Positions 33,176 through 41,652 of a stretch of DNA of 64,000 bases are shown here, piece after piece. A program made the translations under genes and the position numbers. The stretch comes from Desulfitibacter sp. BRH_c19. Its GTDB lineage: Bacteria; Bacillota; DSM-16504; Desulfitibacterales; Desulfitibacteraceae. Where the stretch lies: assembly GCA_001515945.1 (NCBI GenBank), contig LOER01000003.1:62001-126000 (forward strand). The letters run 5' to 3'. A model generated the notes under the pieces. The model saw only the letters and a list, made by a program, of their open reading frames with translations. It was not told the origin of the DNA and did not search any database. How positions within the stretch are numbered: position 1 is the first letter of the stretch; every line of letters starts with the position of its first letter.

Positions 33176-33212
33176 AAAGGCTATGGATCTAATTGATTAA
33201 TCCATAGCCTTT
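33176..33212. terminator. Bidirectional terminator between convergent glucan genes
   Basis: Perfect 13-bp stem AAAGGCTATGGAT (33176-33188) and ATCCATAGCCTTT (33200-33212) between the convergent nucleotidyltransferase and branching-enzyme genes; A-rich on one side, TTTT on the other. Confidence 0.85.
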
Positions 33213-33242
33213 TAATATGTGAGAATAACAACAATCTATTAC

Positions 33243-34835
33243 TTAACTACAGTAGATTTGATAATCTATCTTTGGAAATATATCATTTTCCTTCTCTATA
33301 GTTTCCAGCCATTTGGTTTCAACATTCCCTTCTTTTAGAGAATGCAATAAGCGATTGAAATTATCTAAATGCAAGATAATTCTTCTTTTAGCATAATCTA
33401 CCATTGTACCTGTCTTCATTATAAAAGCCCAGTCTGAGCTTTGAGCTAGCAGGAGTTCCCTTGCTGCCTGATTGAGAATGCGTTTTTGTATACCTTGAGC
33501 ACCTTTAGCTTGCTTTGCCACATGTTCCATTTGTTTTCCGGCTTTATGTAACAGGCGGTATATCCAATCATTACTTCCCTCAAGCCATACATCGTTATAC
33601 CCTGAATTTCCCCAACTTGATGAACACGGTGTGCTAATTTGAATATTGTGATGTCTATCAAGATAATCACCAGGTGTTATTGTTTCAACAATATTTTGGT
33701 CATAATGTATTTTTTTAAGTAAGAATTCAAGCCACATGGGTCCTTCATACCACCAATGGCCAAATAACTCAGCATCGTAAGGACTTACTATAATAGGTGG
33801 AAGATCCATAACATGTGCATAGTGTTTAATTTGCTCCTGTCTATTAAACATAAAATTTCCAGCATGGATTGCTGCCTTTTCTTTTGCCCAATCGGGCTGG
33901 TAGCACTCTTTCCGATCTGTCTTACCGGTTATTCTATGGTACTTAAATCCTGTGTTAACCCTAATGCCGTCAGGATGAATATAGTTTTTAACGTAGTCAT
34001 GTTCTAAATCATATCCAATGTCTCTATAATATTCTCTATAGTCACAATCACCTGGGTAACCCTCACTTGAGCTCCAAACCTGCTTTGATGATTCGTAATC
34101 CCTGGCAAAAGCTGCCACTCCGGAATGGGTTTTTATTGGAGCCAATGTACCATACTTGGGACGCGGACTAGCAAAAACAATTCCATGACTATCAACAAAG
34201 AAGTATTTAACTCCAAGATTGGCTAATTCATAATCTAAACCGCTATAGTAACCACATTCTGGAAGCCACATACCCTTGGGATAATGGCCAAAGTTTTCAG
34301 CAAAAGCTTCAGCACCGACTTGCAATTGTACTTTTACAGATGGATTGTGTATGTTCAATAATGGCAAATATCCGTGAGTAGCTGCACAGGTTATTAGTTC
34401 TAATCCACCAGCATTCTCTAAGTCTTTATAAGCCTTAATAAGATTTCCTTGGTATTTATCGTGATAAACACTATAAGCTGTATCTAGATTTTTCTTGTAC
34501 ATCTGGGCTACATAGTGAAAATCTGGCTGACTTGCTGTTCTATCTAATTCCAAATTTGCTAATTCCCTTGATTTATTTAGGTGATTAATATATCTTTCCT
34601 GCAATAATGGACTATTAAACATGGAAAGTAGCGGAGGACTTAAAGAGAGGGTTACTCTATAATCGATATGCTCATTGTTCAAACTTTGGAAGGCCGTAAT
34701 GAGAGGAATATATGTCTCAGTAACAGCTTCGAAAAACCATCTTTCTTCCAGCATATTTTCTTGTAATGGATGATGTACATAAGGAAGATGGGCATGAAGT
34801 ACTAAAGCTAAATATCCTTTAGTCAATTTCAGCAT
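33243..34835 (-). CDS. GH57 1,4-alpha-glucan branching enzyme
   Basis: 530 aa cytosolic enzyme that cuts alpha-1,4 links and makes alpha-1,6 branches. The start GYLALVLHAHLPYV has the GH57 first histidine motif. Glu193 in GMWLPECGYYSG is the likely nucleophile, and Asp354 in SPYDAELFGHWWYEG the acid/base. The helical C-terminal domain has the aromatic-rich SSWGNSGYNDVWL segment that closes the active site. Length fits bacterial GH57 branching enzymes (about 520-560). Its 5' end overlaps the DUF4912 gene upstream on the minus strand by 17 bp. Confidence 0.93.
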   Translation of the reverse strand: MLKLTKGYLALVLHAHLPYVHHPLQENMLEERWFFEAVTETYIPLITAFQSLNNEHIDYRVTLSLSPPLLSMFNSPLLQERYINHLNKSRELANLELDRTASQPDFHYVAQMYKKNLDTAYSVYHDKYQGNLIKAYKDLENAGGLELITCAATHGYLPLLNIHNPSVKVQLQVGAEAFAENFGHYPKGMWLPECGYYSGLDYELANLGVKYFFVDSHGIVFASPRPKYGTLAPIKTHSGVAAFARDYESSKQVWSSSEGYPGDCDYREYYRDIGYDLEHDYVKNYIHPDGIRVNTGFKYHRITGKTDRKECYQPDWAKEKAAIHAGNFMFNRQEQIKHYAHVMDLPPIIVSPYDAELFGHWWYEGPMWLEFLLKKIHYDQNIVETITPGDYLDRHHNIQISTPCSSSWGNSGYNDVWLEGSNDWIYRLLHKAGKQMEHVAKQAKGAQGIQKRILNQAARELLLAQSSDWAFIMKTGTMVDYAKRRIILHLDNFNRLLHSLKEGNVETKWLETIEKENDIFPKIDYQIYCS

Positions 34836-35532
34836 CCTTTCTATTTTTAAGTAACTCTTCAGAATTAATTCCTGTCAAAAGATCTGTTATATAACCTTTA
34901 GCCAAAAGTTCCTTCCATAATTCATCAACTGGCTGCCAGTTAGGATCAATGATGGGAGATGGTTCAGCAGAGGGAGTTACTACTATATTGGACTCAGCAA
35001 ATATTTCCAATCCTTCTTCAGGAACCATTTTTCCTAGGTACACCTGCCATTGCGATTGTGGATCACCCACTTTAATATACCAACTATCGGCATAGTTATT
35101 GATGGGCAATAAATAGTCTTTATGAGTAGTCAAATTGACTAATTTTAAATATAAAGGAAAGTATTCCCAACTTCCTTCACCCCGCTTAGCCTTAAAATTC
35201 TTAATTGTATCTTGATGGATATGCCAATAGGTATAAAGGCAATAAGGGTTTCTCACTAGAAGTGTTATTTGCGTATGATCTTCTATATTAAATTCAATTG
35301 GACTAAATTCAATGGTTTCACTTCTTGCTGAAAGTTCTAAAGAAGCCTCAAAATCAGCCTGAGCATTGAAGGGAGATGTTCTGTTTATCATCTCTGAACT
35401 AGCTCTAAAACTGCTTTCTTCTTTGTCATCATCTTCAAATCTTCTACCCATGAAATTCTTTGCCTTATATGCTACATAGATAGTTAGAATTATAAGTAGC
35501 AGTACACTTATAATAGTCATAATATTTTCCAT
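34819..35532 (-). CDS. DUF4912 protein with N-terminal membrane anchor
   Basis: 237 aa. One membrane helix near the N-terminus (TIISVLLLIILTIYVAYKA), an acidic spacer (about 30-75), then a DUF4912 domain with the hallmark ITLLVRNPYCLYTYWHI and DSWYIKVGDPQSQW. Its role is not established to my knowledge. Here it overlaps the branching-enzyme gene (17 bp, same strand), so the two are likely co-translated. A membrane-tethered partner for glucan or cell-wall enzymes is a reasonable guess. Confidence 0.82.
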   Translation of the reverse strand: MENIMTIISVLLLIILTIYVAYKAKNFMGRRFEDDDKEESSFRASSEMINRTSPFNAQADFEASLELSARSETIEFSPIEFNIEDHTQITLLVRNPYCLYTYWHIHQDTIKNFKAKRGEGSWEYFPLYLKLVNLTTHKDYLLPINNYADSWYIKVGDPQSQWQVYLGKMVPEEGLEIFAESNIVVTPSAEPSPIIDPNWQPVDELWKELLAKGYITDLLTGINSEELLKNRKDAEID

Positions 35533-35816
35533 GCAAGATGCAGCTCCTTTGTATAATTTTTATTGGTACAATCTGTTACAGACTAATTGAAGTAACTAAA
35601 AATAGCGAAAATCTATAACTTAGTATGCCCTGATGACATTAGTTTATTTGTCTAAGCAAATAAACTAAATTGTAATTTTTTGCAAAGTAGAAACTAATCT
35701 CCATTAGCAAACATTAACTTCCATATTAACTTAAACGGTATATGTATCTTTTATAATCCAAATAAATACTATATACTATAATGTAGTTGTTTTCCCATAG
35801 GAAGGTGGCAGGTTGA
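35533..35816. other. Divergent intergenic region, DUF4912 and CPBP protease
   Basis: About 280 bp that must hold promoters for both directions. TATAAT occurs in the last 45 bases before the + strand gene, but no -35 box of good quality could be paired. No other feature seen. Confidence 0.4.
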
Positions 35817-36509
35817 ATGCATACTAAGGAAAAAAAAGGTAAGTGGGGTATTCTAGATATATTACTGGTATTGTGTTTTATTTTTATTTTAACGAATATT
35901 TTCACTTGGTTAACCGCTGGTCTTATAGAAACTTTGGTCATTACCCAAAAATACCTTATAAGTACTGTATTTCAAACAACTGCTGTTATTCTAGCTTTAA
36001 TTTATTTTAATATTATCAGAGGAGTTACCTGGAAGGAACTTGGTATAAGAGCTGAGGAGCCTGCCAGGATAATATTTTATGGTGTATTGGGTGGTTTCCT
36101 ACTTTTTGGCTTGGTCGTTTTTGCGGGAGTAATAATGGAATTAGTATTCCCCGTTAGCCCTACATTACAACCATTTGCTAGCCTTGTGCTTGAGGCAAAA
36201 GATTTTAAAGATTTAATTGTTTTACTCTTTATAGGTTCAGTTCTAGCTCCCATAGGAGAAGAAATCTTTTTTAGGGGTATGGTATATCCTGTATTTAAGG
36301 AAAAATGGGGTTTAAAAGCTGGAATGATTGTCTCAGGAATGTTTTTTGCTTTGTTGCACTTTGATGTACTAAGATTCTTTCCATTATTGCTAGGCGGAGT
36401 AGGGTTAGCTTATATTTATGAAAAATCTAGGTCCTTGTTTTCCTGTATGTTAGCCCATGGACTTTGGAATGGAGTTATGATTATACTTTTATATGTTTCA
36501 ACTACCTAA
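35817..36509 (+). CDS. CAAX/CPBP family intramembrane protease
   Basis: 230 aa membrane protein of the CPBP (CAAX protease/bacteriocin-processing) family. Motif 1 EEIFFRGMVYPVF (EExxxR), motif 2 FFALLHFD and motif 3 LAHGLWNGVM provide the expected Glu, Arg, His and His/Asn catalytic residues. Six to eight helices. AAGGTGGCAGG precedes ATG 35817. Next to two unrelated minus-strand genes; the convergent neighbour ends two bases away. Substrate unknown. Confidence 0.88.
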   Translation: MHTKEKKGKWGILDILLVLCFIFILTNIFTWLTAGLIETLVITQKYLISTVFQTTAVILALIYFNIIRGVTWKELGIRAEEPARIIFYGVLGGFLLFGLVVFAGVIMELVFPVSPTLQPFASLVLEAKDFKDLIVLLFIGSVLAPIGEEIFFRGMVYPVFKEKWGLKAGMIVSGMFFALLHFDVLRFFPLLLGGVGLAYIYEKSRSLFSCMLAHGLWNGVMIILLYVSTT

Positions 36510-36511
36510 AA

Positions 36512-37618
36512 CTACAGGACCTTAGCTTGTTCACTACATACTTGTATTTTTTGCCTTTTAAAGCCCTTATATGGTTCTTGTACAAAACAACGTTCATTTT
36601 TCCTACTAAAGAAAGTAAACACCTTTGCAAGATAAGGAAGATTACTTTCGTGGTTTAATAGCCTTATCTGTTTCTTTTCGATTTTATAAACAATATTTTG
36701 GTTTATAAAACATCTAGTATCTTTATTTGGCACAAAAAAACTGCCATCTCTCTGCATGTCATAGTTAAACTGGATAGGATTTTTTTCTCCTAAAGGAAAA
36801 ATGAGAAGAGACACAATTAAATGGTTATTAAGATCGTCCCAAAGAAGATAACCTAGTGTTATATTAATATTCCTCAAGATGGGAATAGGTTTTTTTGTAA
36901 TATTATCTGGAGCAAAAGTAAGGTCATGGTATCCATAGCCAACAAAATTTGTTTTTCTATCGTCGTAAATACTAATGTAGTAATAAAAATCGTCAAAAGA
37001 GAGTTCCTGCTTCAAAACCACTTTCCCTTTTATACTAGGATGATCTCTTTCAGAGGTCTTCCTTTCAATACTAATATTTAGTCTTGATTGCTTAAGCAAT
37101 GCTTTTACGGATATATTTACATAATTACTAAGATAAGAGATACTTCTAAGTTTTACTGGGGATGGAAGAATAGAATTAAACAATTGATTATCTAATGGAT
37201 TTATTGCATTAATCAATAGCTTGCGAAAAAACAATAAAATAAAAAAACAAAAAGTTAAAGGTAAAAGTAGTAACAAAGTAATAGATGTAATGGAGCCATT
37301 AATAGCAAATATTATGGATATAATCCACATGCTAAGGGTAATTACAATTGAGAAATCAATGTACCAGGTTATGGTATTGCTGGGACCATGGGGCAATATA
37401 TAATGCATTTGATAACGGTTTATTAACTGAAATATTTCAGATGTTAAGTTTTTTTCTTCGTTAAAGGAAAGGTTAATAAGGTCTTCAAAAATTTCCTGGA
37501 GCCTTTCTACTCTCCTTTGCACAATCAATGATACAAAAATACTTGTAGATCCTAATAAACCAAGTAAAGTACCACTAATGGTTAAAAGGATTAATATGTA
37601 AAAATTTGTGTCAAACAA
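36512..37618 (-). CDS. Unrecognised membrane protein
   Basis: 368 aa. One hydrophobic helix at the N-terminus (ILILLTISGTLLGLLGSTSIF), a charged loop, then two more helices (about residues 88-132), and a large C-terminal soluble part of about 230 residues rich in beta-type sequence with aromatic pairs (FDDFYYYISIYDDRK). No motif that I recognise. It follows the minus-strand gene at 37630 by 11 bases, so both probably form a two-gene unit. Translation starts at the ATG of MFDTNF. Confidence 0.6.
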   Translation of the reverse strand: MFDTNFYILILLTISGTLLGLLGSTSIFVSLIVQRRVERLQEIFEDLINLSFNEEKNLTSEIFQLINRYQMHYILPHGPSNTITWYIDFSIVITLSMWIISIIFAINGSITSITLLLLLPLTFCFFILLFFRKLLINAINPLDNQLFNSILPSPVKLRSISYLSNYVNISVKALLKQSRLNISIERKTSERDHPSIKGKVVLKQELSFDDFYYYISIYDDRKTNFVGYGYHDLTFAPDNITKKPIPILRNINITLGYLLWDDLNNHLIVSLLIFPLGEKNPIQFNYDMQRDGSFFVPNKDTRCFINQNIVYKIEKKQIRLLNHESNLPYLAKVFTFFSRKNERCFVQEPYKGFKRQKIQVCSEQAKVL

Positions 37619-37629
37619 TTAAATCTCTC

Positions 37630-38253
37630 CTATAATTCAAGATTGTGTCTATGGTTTTTTACATGGCCGGCTAGTTGATCAAGACCAATCTCCAGGGCTT
37701 TTGTTTCAGTCATTCTAAGATAATGCTGGAGCTTATCAGTCGGCAAACCCTCGCGGGCAGCTATTTTTCCCATTATTGCTATATAATCAGAAAATATGAG
37801 ACATGCTTCGGTTAACTGTTTTTCTAATAGATAAAATCCAACAGGCTGGATACACTTACATATATATTGCCAGAGCATATCTGTAAAAGGAAAAGATGGT
37901 AGAAGACTGTAAACAAAGACACAGTTAATCCTAATTAAAAAGAGATGGGTACATTTCTCTTGATTAGCTTTTTGGATTTTGCGTAAATAAAATTTAAGGA
38001 GTTCATTAATACCGATTTTTGTATTATCTAGACTATTTCTATTTAGCCCATTAACTATAAGAGCAAAAGCTTCTGATAATGGTTCAAAGGGTAGCTTCTC
38101 TGATCTACTCAAATCATCTTCTAAAAGCTTGTAGCACTCAGCCAAATCTAAATAAGCCGTCTTCATATTATCTTCACTATCAGGTGACACTTCTACTTGA
38201 GCTAGATATCGTTGCAACTTTTCCAGAAAAAACGAAATACTATTAACTACCAT
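37630..38253 (-). CDS. Unrecognised helical protein
   Basis: 207 aa, mainly predicted alpha-helical, without membrane segment or signal peptide. N-terminal half acidic (SPDSEDNMKTAYLDLAECYK), with regularly spaced leucines that could suggest TPR-like helical packing; the C-terminal half contains several cysteines. No family recognised. First gene of a minus-strand pair with the membrane protein at 36512; divergent from rlmD, with about 135 bp between. Confidence 0.55.
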   Translation of the reverse strand: MVVNSISFFLEKLQRYLAQVEVSPDSEDNMKTAYLDLAECYKLLEDDLSRSEKLPFEPLSEAFALIVNGLNRNSLDNTKIGINELLKFYLRKIQKANQEKCTHLFLIRINCVFVYSLLPSFPFTDMLWQYICKCIQPVGFYLLEKQLTEACLIFSDYIAIMGKIAAREGLPTDKLQHYLRMTETKALEIGLDQLAGHVKNHRHNLEL

Positions 38254-38388
38254 GCTATACCTCCAGAAGGGTGACAGGGGGACGTTTCGTTTGTCTTATA
38301 AACAACAATTTAATTATTACATTATTAACTTTCCCCTTATTTTTTTACTAATACATAGGTACAACTTCAACCAACAGGATGTGATGTT

Positions 38389-39726
38389 ATGGATAATTCT
38401 AGCATAAAGTTAAATATAACCGGCTTGACCCATGAAGGTAAAGGAGTAGGCAGGCATGATGGATTAGCTGTTTTTGTAAAAGATGCTTTACCGGGAGAAA
38501 TTGTAAGAGCCAGATTACATAAAGTTAAGAAAAATTACGCTGAAGCGATTCTAGAAGAAATTCTGGAGGTTTCTCCATTTCGTATTGATGGAAAATGCCT
38601 TAATCACAAAAAATGTGGCGGATGTCAATTGTTACATTTAAATTACCGAGAACAGCTTAAGGAAAAACAAAATATAGTTATTAATGCATTACAAAGGATA
38701 GGTGGTTTTAGTAAGGTTACAGTTAATGAGTGTTTAGGTATGGACGACCCCTGGGGATATAGAAATAAGATTATTTTTCAGGTGGGCCGAAAGGAAGACA
38801 AAGAGAAGGGGCTTAAGTTAGGATTTTATGAGGAGAATAGTAATGATTTTGTTCCAGGTAAGGGCTGTTTACTTGTATCTTTAGATGTTAGAAGATTAGC
38901 GGATAAAGTAGAGAAACTTATAAATGTATATAACTTAAAGCAATTAAAAAGAATTTTGATAAGGCAGTCAACTTTCAATAAAGAAATATTACTGGGGCTT
39001 ATATTTTCGGGAAAAACCCATGATAGATTTAAGCTAGAAAAAATGGTAGGAGAAATTAAAAATCATTCAGATAAACTTATTTCAATCATTGAATTTATAG
39101 TGGCAGACTCTAAGTTGCCTTGGAAAGCACAAAGTAAAGTTTTATACGGAAGAGATTATTTTATAGAAGAGCTTAATAGCAAACGTTTTATAATCTCAGC
39201 CAATTCCTTTTTTCAAGTGAATTCACTTCAGGCAGAAAAGTTATATGGGACTGTTGTTGAATTTGTAGGAACTGAAGATGCTAAAACTATTTTCGATTTA
39301 TATTGTGGAACGGGTACCATCGCTATACAACTAAGTGACATGGCAGAAAGGGTCTATGGAATCGAGACTTTAGAAGAGGCATTAGGGGATGCTAGAAGAA
39401 ATGCCGACCTAAACAAAACAACTAATGTAGAATTTTTATTAGGAAAAGCAGAAGTAAAAGCAAAGAAACTATTCGAAAAGGGTCTACAACCAGATGTAGT
39501 AGTGGTTGATCCCCCTAGGAAAGGCTGCCATCCTGACCTCCTAAATTCAATATTAACAGTTAATCCAAAAAAAGTTATCTATGTCTCATGCAATCCAGCA
39601 ACATTAGCACGAGACTTAACGATACTTTCCCAATCATATACAGCAAAAGAAGTACAACCTGTAGACATGTTCCCACATACGGCACATGTGGAGACGGTAG
39701 CATTGATGTCAAAGGTTGAAAAGTAA
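38389..39726 (+). CDS. rlmD: 23S rRNA (uracil-5-)-methyltransferase RlmD/RumA family
   Basis: SAM-dependent methyltransferase that makes 5-methyluridine in 23S rRNA; 445 aa. Domains: N-terminal TRAM (SIKLNITGLTHEGKGVGRHD), iron-sulfur cluster cysteines (CLNHKKCGGC plus a later Cys), Rossmann methyltransferase with DLYCGTGTIAIQL, and the catalytic Cys in YVSCNPATLARDL. The C-terminus ends DMFPHTAHVETVALMSKVEK. The last 65 bases of this gene recur downstream as half-copies (see the repeats at 43759, 49038, 49088 and 49151), so the 3' end appears to be an integration target; the present end may be one supplied by an element. RlmD versus RlmCD or TrmA-like paralogues cannot be told apart by eye. 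Confidence 0.93.
   Translation: MDNSSIKLNITGLTHEGKGVGRHDGLAVFVKDALPGEIVRARLHKVKKNYAEAILEEILEVSPFRIDGKCLNHKKCGGCQLLHLNYREQLKEKQNIVINALQRIGGFSKVTVNECLGMDDPWGYRNKIIFQVGRKEDKEKGLKLGFYEENSNDFVPGKGCLLVSLDVRRLADKVEKLINVYNLKQLKRILIRQSTFNKEILLGLIFSGKTHDRFKLEKMVGEIKNHSDKLISIIEFIVADSKLPWKAQSKVLYGRDYFIEELNSKRFIISANSFFQVNSLQAEKLYGTVVEFVGTEDAKTIFDLYCGTGTIAIQLSDMAERVYGIETLEEALGDARRNADLNKTTNVEFLLGKAEVKAKKLFEKGLQPDVVVVDPPRKGCHPDLLNSILTVNPKKVIYVSCNPATLARDLTILSQSYTAKEVQPVDMFPHTAHVETVALMSKVEK
39662..39701 (+). repeat. Putative attachment site in the 3' end of rlmD
   Basis: TAGACATGTTCCCACATACG followed by GCACATGTGGAGACGGTAGC. The region has dyad symmetry (CCACAT, seven bases, ATGTGG), as serine-recombinase sites often do. 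The left half recurs at 49038 and 49088, the right half at 43759 and 49151. Crossover is inferred right after CATACG, where the copies stop agreeing. Confidence 0.6.
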
Positions 39727-39744
39727 AAGGCTCGAAAGTGTAGA

Positions 39745-39801
39745 AAACAAGGGCATTTGACGTTTGAGAGTACTTGCAGAATTGCGTCAAATCGCTTGTT
39801 T
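39745..39801. repeat. Imperfect inverted repeat just after rlmD
   Basis: Left arm 39745-39762 (AAACAAGGGCATTTGACG) and right arm 39785-39801 (CGTCAAATCGCTTGTTT) pair over about 16 of 18 bases around a 22-base loop. It may be the rlmD terminator hairpin (no T run follows) or a recombinase or operator site at the island edge. Confidence 0.5.
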
Positions 39802-39833
39802 ACGGGAATAAATCCACTTATCAAAAAGCATAA

Positions 39834-39876
39834 GGTTGTGTAGACAGGATTGCTTTTAGGTAGGTTGTGTAGATAG
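39834..39876. repeat. Short direct repeat, 29-base period
   Basis: GGTTGTGTAGACAG (39834-39847) and GGTTGTGTAGATAG (39863-39876) differ at one position. Function unknown. Confidence 0.4.
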
Positions 39877-39919
39877 AAATGTTGTAAAAATAGGCTAATT
39901 AACATTTTTAAAATGTAGG

Positions 39920-40156
39920 TTAATGATAATTAGCCGAGCAACAATTATAGCCTGACGACCAGTGAATGTTATAGATGTCATCATTTTCTTTTATTTGCGT
40001 GTCTAAGGTATCAATTCTTATATACACAAGAGGGGTGCAGGAGTTTTCAGCTAGTCGCTTAGAATATGCTGATAATTTTTTGCGAAGTTCATTTTTGATT
40101 TGCGAACTGCCTTGATAATAAATTTATATATACAATATAGGTCTGATGTTATTCAT
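39920..40156 (-). pseudogene. Small gene interrupted by an in-frame stop
   Basis: 79-codon frame on the minus strand starting at ATG 40156 behind a strong AAAGGAGG site. It reads MNNIRPILYI, then TAA at 40126-40124, then continues in the same frame as IYYQGSSQIKNELRKKLSA and ends in WSSGYNCCSANYH. A single-base change (for example from GAA or CAA) would explain the stop. I do not recognise the product. Its ribosome site lies in one arm of a long inverted repeat (40156-40210). It lies in the accessory region after rlmD, where decay is common. Confidence 0.55.
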
Positions 40157-40210
40157 GATAATACCTCCTTTGGTAGTATCACATATTAACTCTAAAGGAC
40201 GGTATTATCA
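40156..40210 (-). promoter_or_regulatory. Inverted repeat that could mask the ribosome site
   Basis: On the minus strand TGATAATACCGTCCTTT (40210-40194) pairs with AAAGGAGGTATTATCA (40171-40156), 16 pairs with one bulged base, 22-base loop. The 3' arm contains the Shine-Dalgarno AAAGGAGG and the first base of the ATG of the small interrupted gene; the 5' arm contains the matching TCCTTT. In RNA this would hide the ribosome site. It could also be a protein-binding dyad or an element end. Confidence 0.5.
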
Positions 40211-40347
40211 AGTTGTAGAATGAACAATAAGTTTGAATTTGTCATACTTCTGATTATGCTCATATCCTGTATATGAATAACAAGACACATGCCTTTTATT
40301 AATTACTTCAATAAACTACATCGGGTCTAAATTAAGACAAAGGTGGA

Positions 40348-40986
40348 TCAGTTTTGATTGCTAGACGGCAAAGTTTGCATGAGGGCAAAGAAATGTTTAG
40401 GCTCACCGGTACTAAAATATTCATACCAAGATTCCAGTGTGTTTGATTGAAAAACACCTAAATGCTCAATAATTTGTTTGGCCCATAACAAAGCTCCGGT
40501 GGAACTTGCAGTAATAAGGTTGTTATCCGCTACAGATGGCTTGTCTATATAAAAACTTTGCCCTTTATAATCAGAAGAAACCATTTCAAGAAATCCCGGT
40601 CCATTACTGGTATGCGGACGGTTATTAAGTAGCCCAAAGTTGGCAAGCGCAGCGGTAGCTCCACAGATTGCACACACCATAGCGCCTAAAGAGAGAAATT
40701 CGCTTGCTTTTTCAATAATAGCGCTGTGCTTTGGGTCGTTCCATGTATCTGCGCCCGGTAATAGCAACGTGCTTGTTTGATCCACAACAATATCATCAAT
40801 CAAGCAATCAGGAATTATTGTCATCCCACCCATTGTATTGATTGGTTCTTTAGAATAACTAACCGTTTTAATTGATATACGCTGTGCCTCCTTTTTGAAA
40901 AATCGACCAGAATTCAACTCCGAAGTAACATATCCCAGTTCCCAGTCGGCTAAAGTATCAAGAACATAAACATAGATTGTAAACAT
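40348..40986 (-). CDS. DJ-1/PfpI family protein
   Basis: 212 aa of the class-I glutamine-amidotransferase-like fold. The nucleophile elbow AICGATAALA carries the conserved Cys, and TSTLLLPGADTW and TASSTGALLWAKQII are typical of the PfpI/ThiJ group. Members are proteases, chaperones, glyoxalases or cyanide hydratase relatives; which applies here is unknown. No signal peptide. Upstream on the same strand (40 bases) is an isochorismatase-fold hydrolase, and the divergent gene beyond it is a WYL regulator, so the three may form a small stress- or ligand-responsive module. Confidence 0.85.
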   Translation of the reverse strand: MFTIYVYVLDTLADWELGYVTSELNSGRFFKKEAQRISIKTVSYSKEPINTMGGMTIIPDCLIDDIVVDQTSTLLLPGADTWNDPKHSAIIEKASEFLSLGAMVCAICGATAALANFGLLNNRPHTSNGPGFLEMVSSDYKGQSFYIDKPSVADNNLITASSTGALLWAKQIIEHLGVFQSNTLESWYEYFSTGEPKHFFALMQTLPSSNQN

Positions 40987-41025
40987 AAATTTCCTCCATT
41001 TTCATTGTTTTTCCAATTATTGTTT

Positions 41026-41535
41026 TTATGCTTCAAAGATGTGATTAGGTAATAAGTCGTTTAAACTAATGACTTTACTGCCATTGCTTTCGTAATAGCG
41101 TAGCATTTCTTCAATTTTCCTTTTATCATAACTGGTAATGCAATTTGATAGTACATTAACGCCATAATTTGCTTTGCATAAGTTGTAACAGGTTGATTTA
41201 ACACACGCAACAGCATCTGCTCCTGCTATGTAGAAATCACATATTTCATTTTTACTAATAAAGTCTGCAAATTCTTCACTGGCTAATGCGTTTCCTTTGT
41301 ATTTTGTAAAAACATTTTTTGATACTATTTTCAAATCTGAAGCTAATTCAGCCCCATACGTATTGGGTTTAAAAGTTCTCGTGCCGGCTGATAAATTTTC
41401 ATGTCTTATATAAATAACATGAATATTATTATTGACTGCCCAATCAATGGCTCTATTGATATTTCCAATAATATCCTTGTAATTCTTTGTTATGTCATTT
41501 TGAATATCAATTATTACTAATGCTTTTTTCTGCAT
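41026..41535 (-). CDS. Isochorismatase-family cysteine hydrolase
   Basis: 169 aa. The catalytic triad of the family is visible: Asp in VIIDIQNDI, Lys in FTKYKGNAL, and Cys in AGADAVACVKSTC. Such enzymes hydrolyse amides or vinyl ethers (nicotinamidase, isochorismatase, N-carbamoyl hydrolases). The shortened loop and lack of a metal-site HxH pattern argue against a nicotinamidase, but the substrate is open. It reads away from the WYL regulator at 41653; the 117 bp between hold the promoter region of both. Confidence 0.87.
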   Translation of the reverse strand: MQKKALVIIDIQNDITKNYKDIIGNINRAIDWAVNNNIHVIYIRHENLSAGTRTFKPNTYGAELASDLKIVSKNVFTKYKGNALASEEFADFISKNEICDFYIAGADAVACVKSTCYNLCKANYGVNVLSNCITSYDKRKIEEMLRYYESNGSKVISLNDLLPNHIFEA

Positions 41536-41591
41536 AGTGTCTCCTCCTGATAAGTAGATTGATTTGTTTGCTTTTTTATTGTATCATGTAA

Positions 41592-41623
41592 TTGTTGACA
41601 TCAGTGTGGCAACAATATATAAC
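41592..41623 (+). promoter_or_regulatory. Promoter and possible operator of the WYL regulator
   Basis: TTGACA (41595-41600), 17 bases, TATAAC (41618-41623), about 30 bases before the regulator ATG. An inverted repeat TTGTTG (41592-41597) and CAACAA (41610-41615) overlaps the -35 box and spacer and could be an autoregulatory site. Confidence 0.65.
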
Positions 41624-41652
41624 AATAACAAAATTTTGAATGGAGCTATCAG

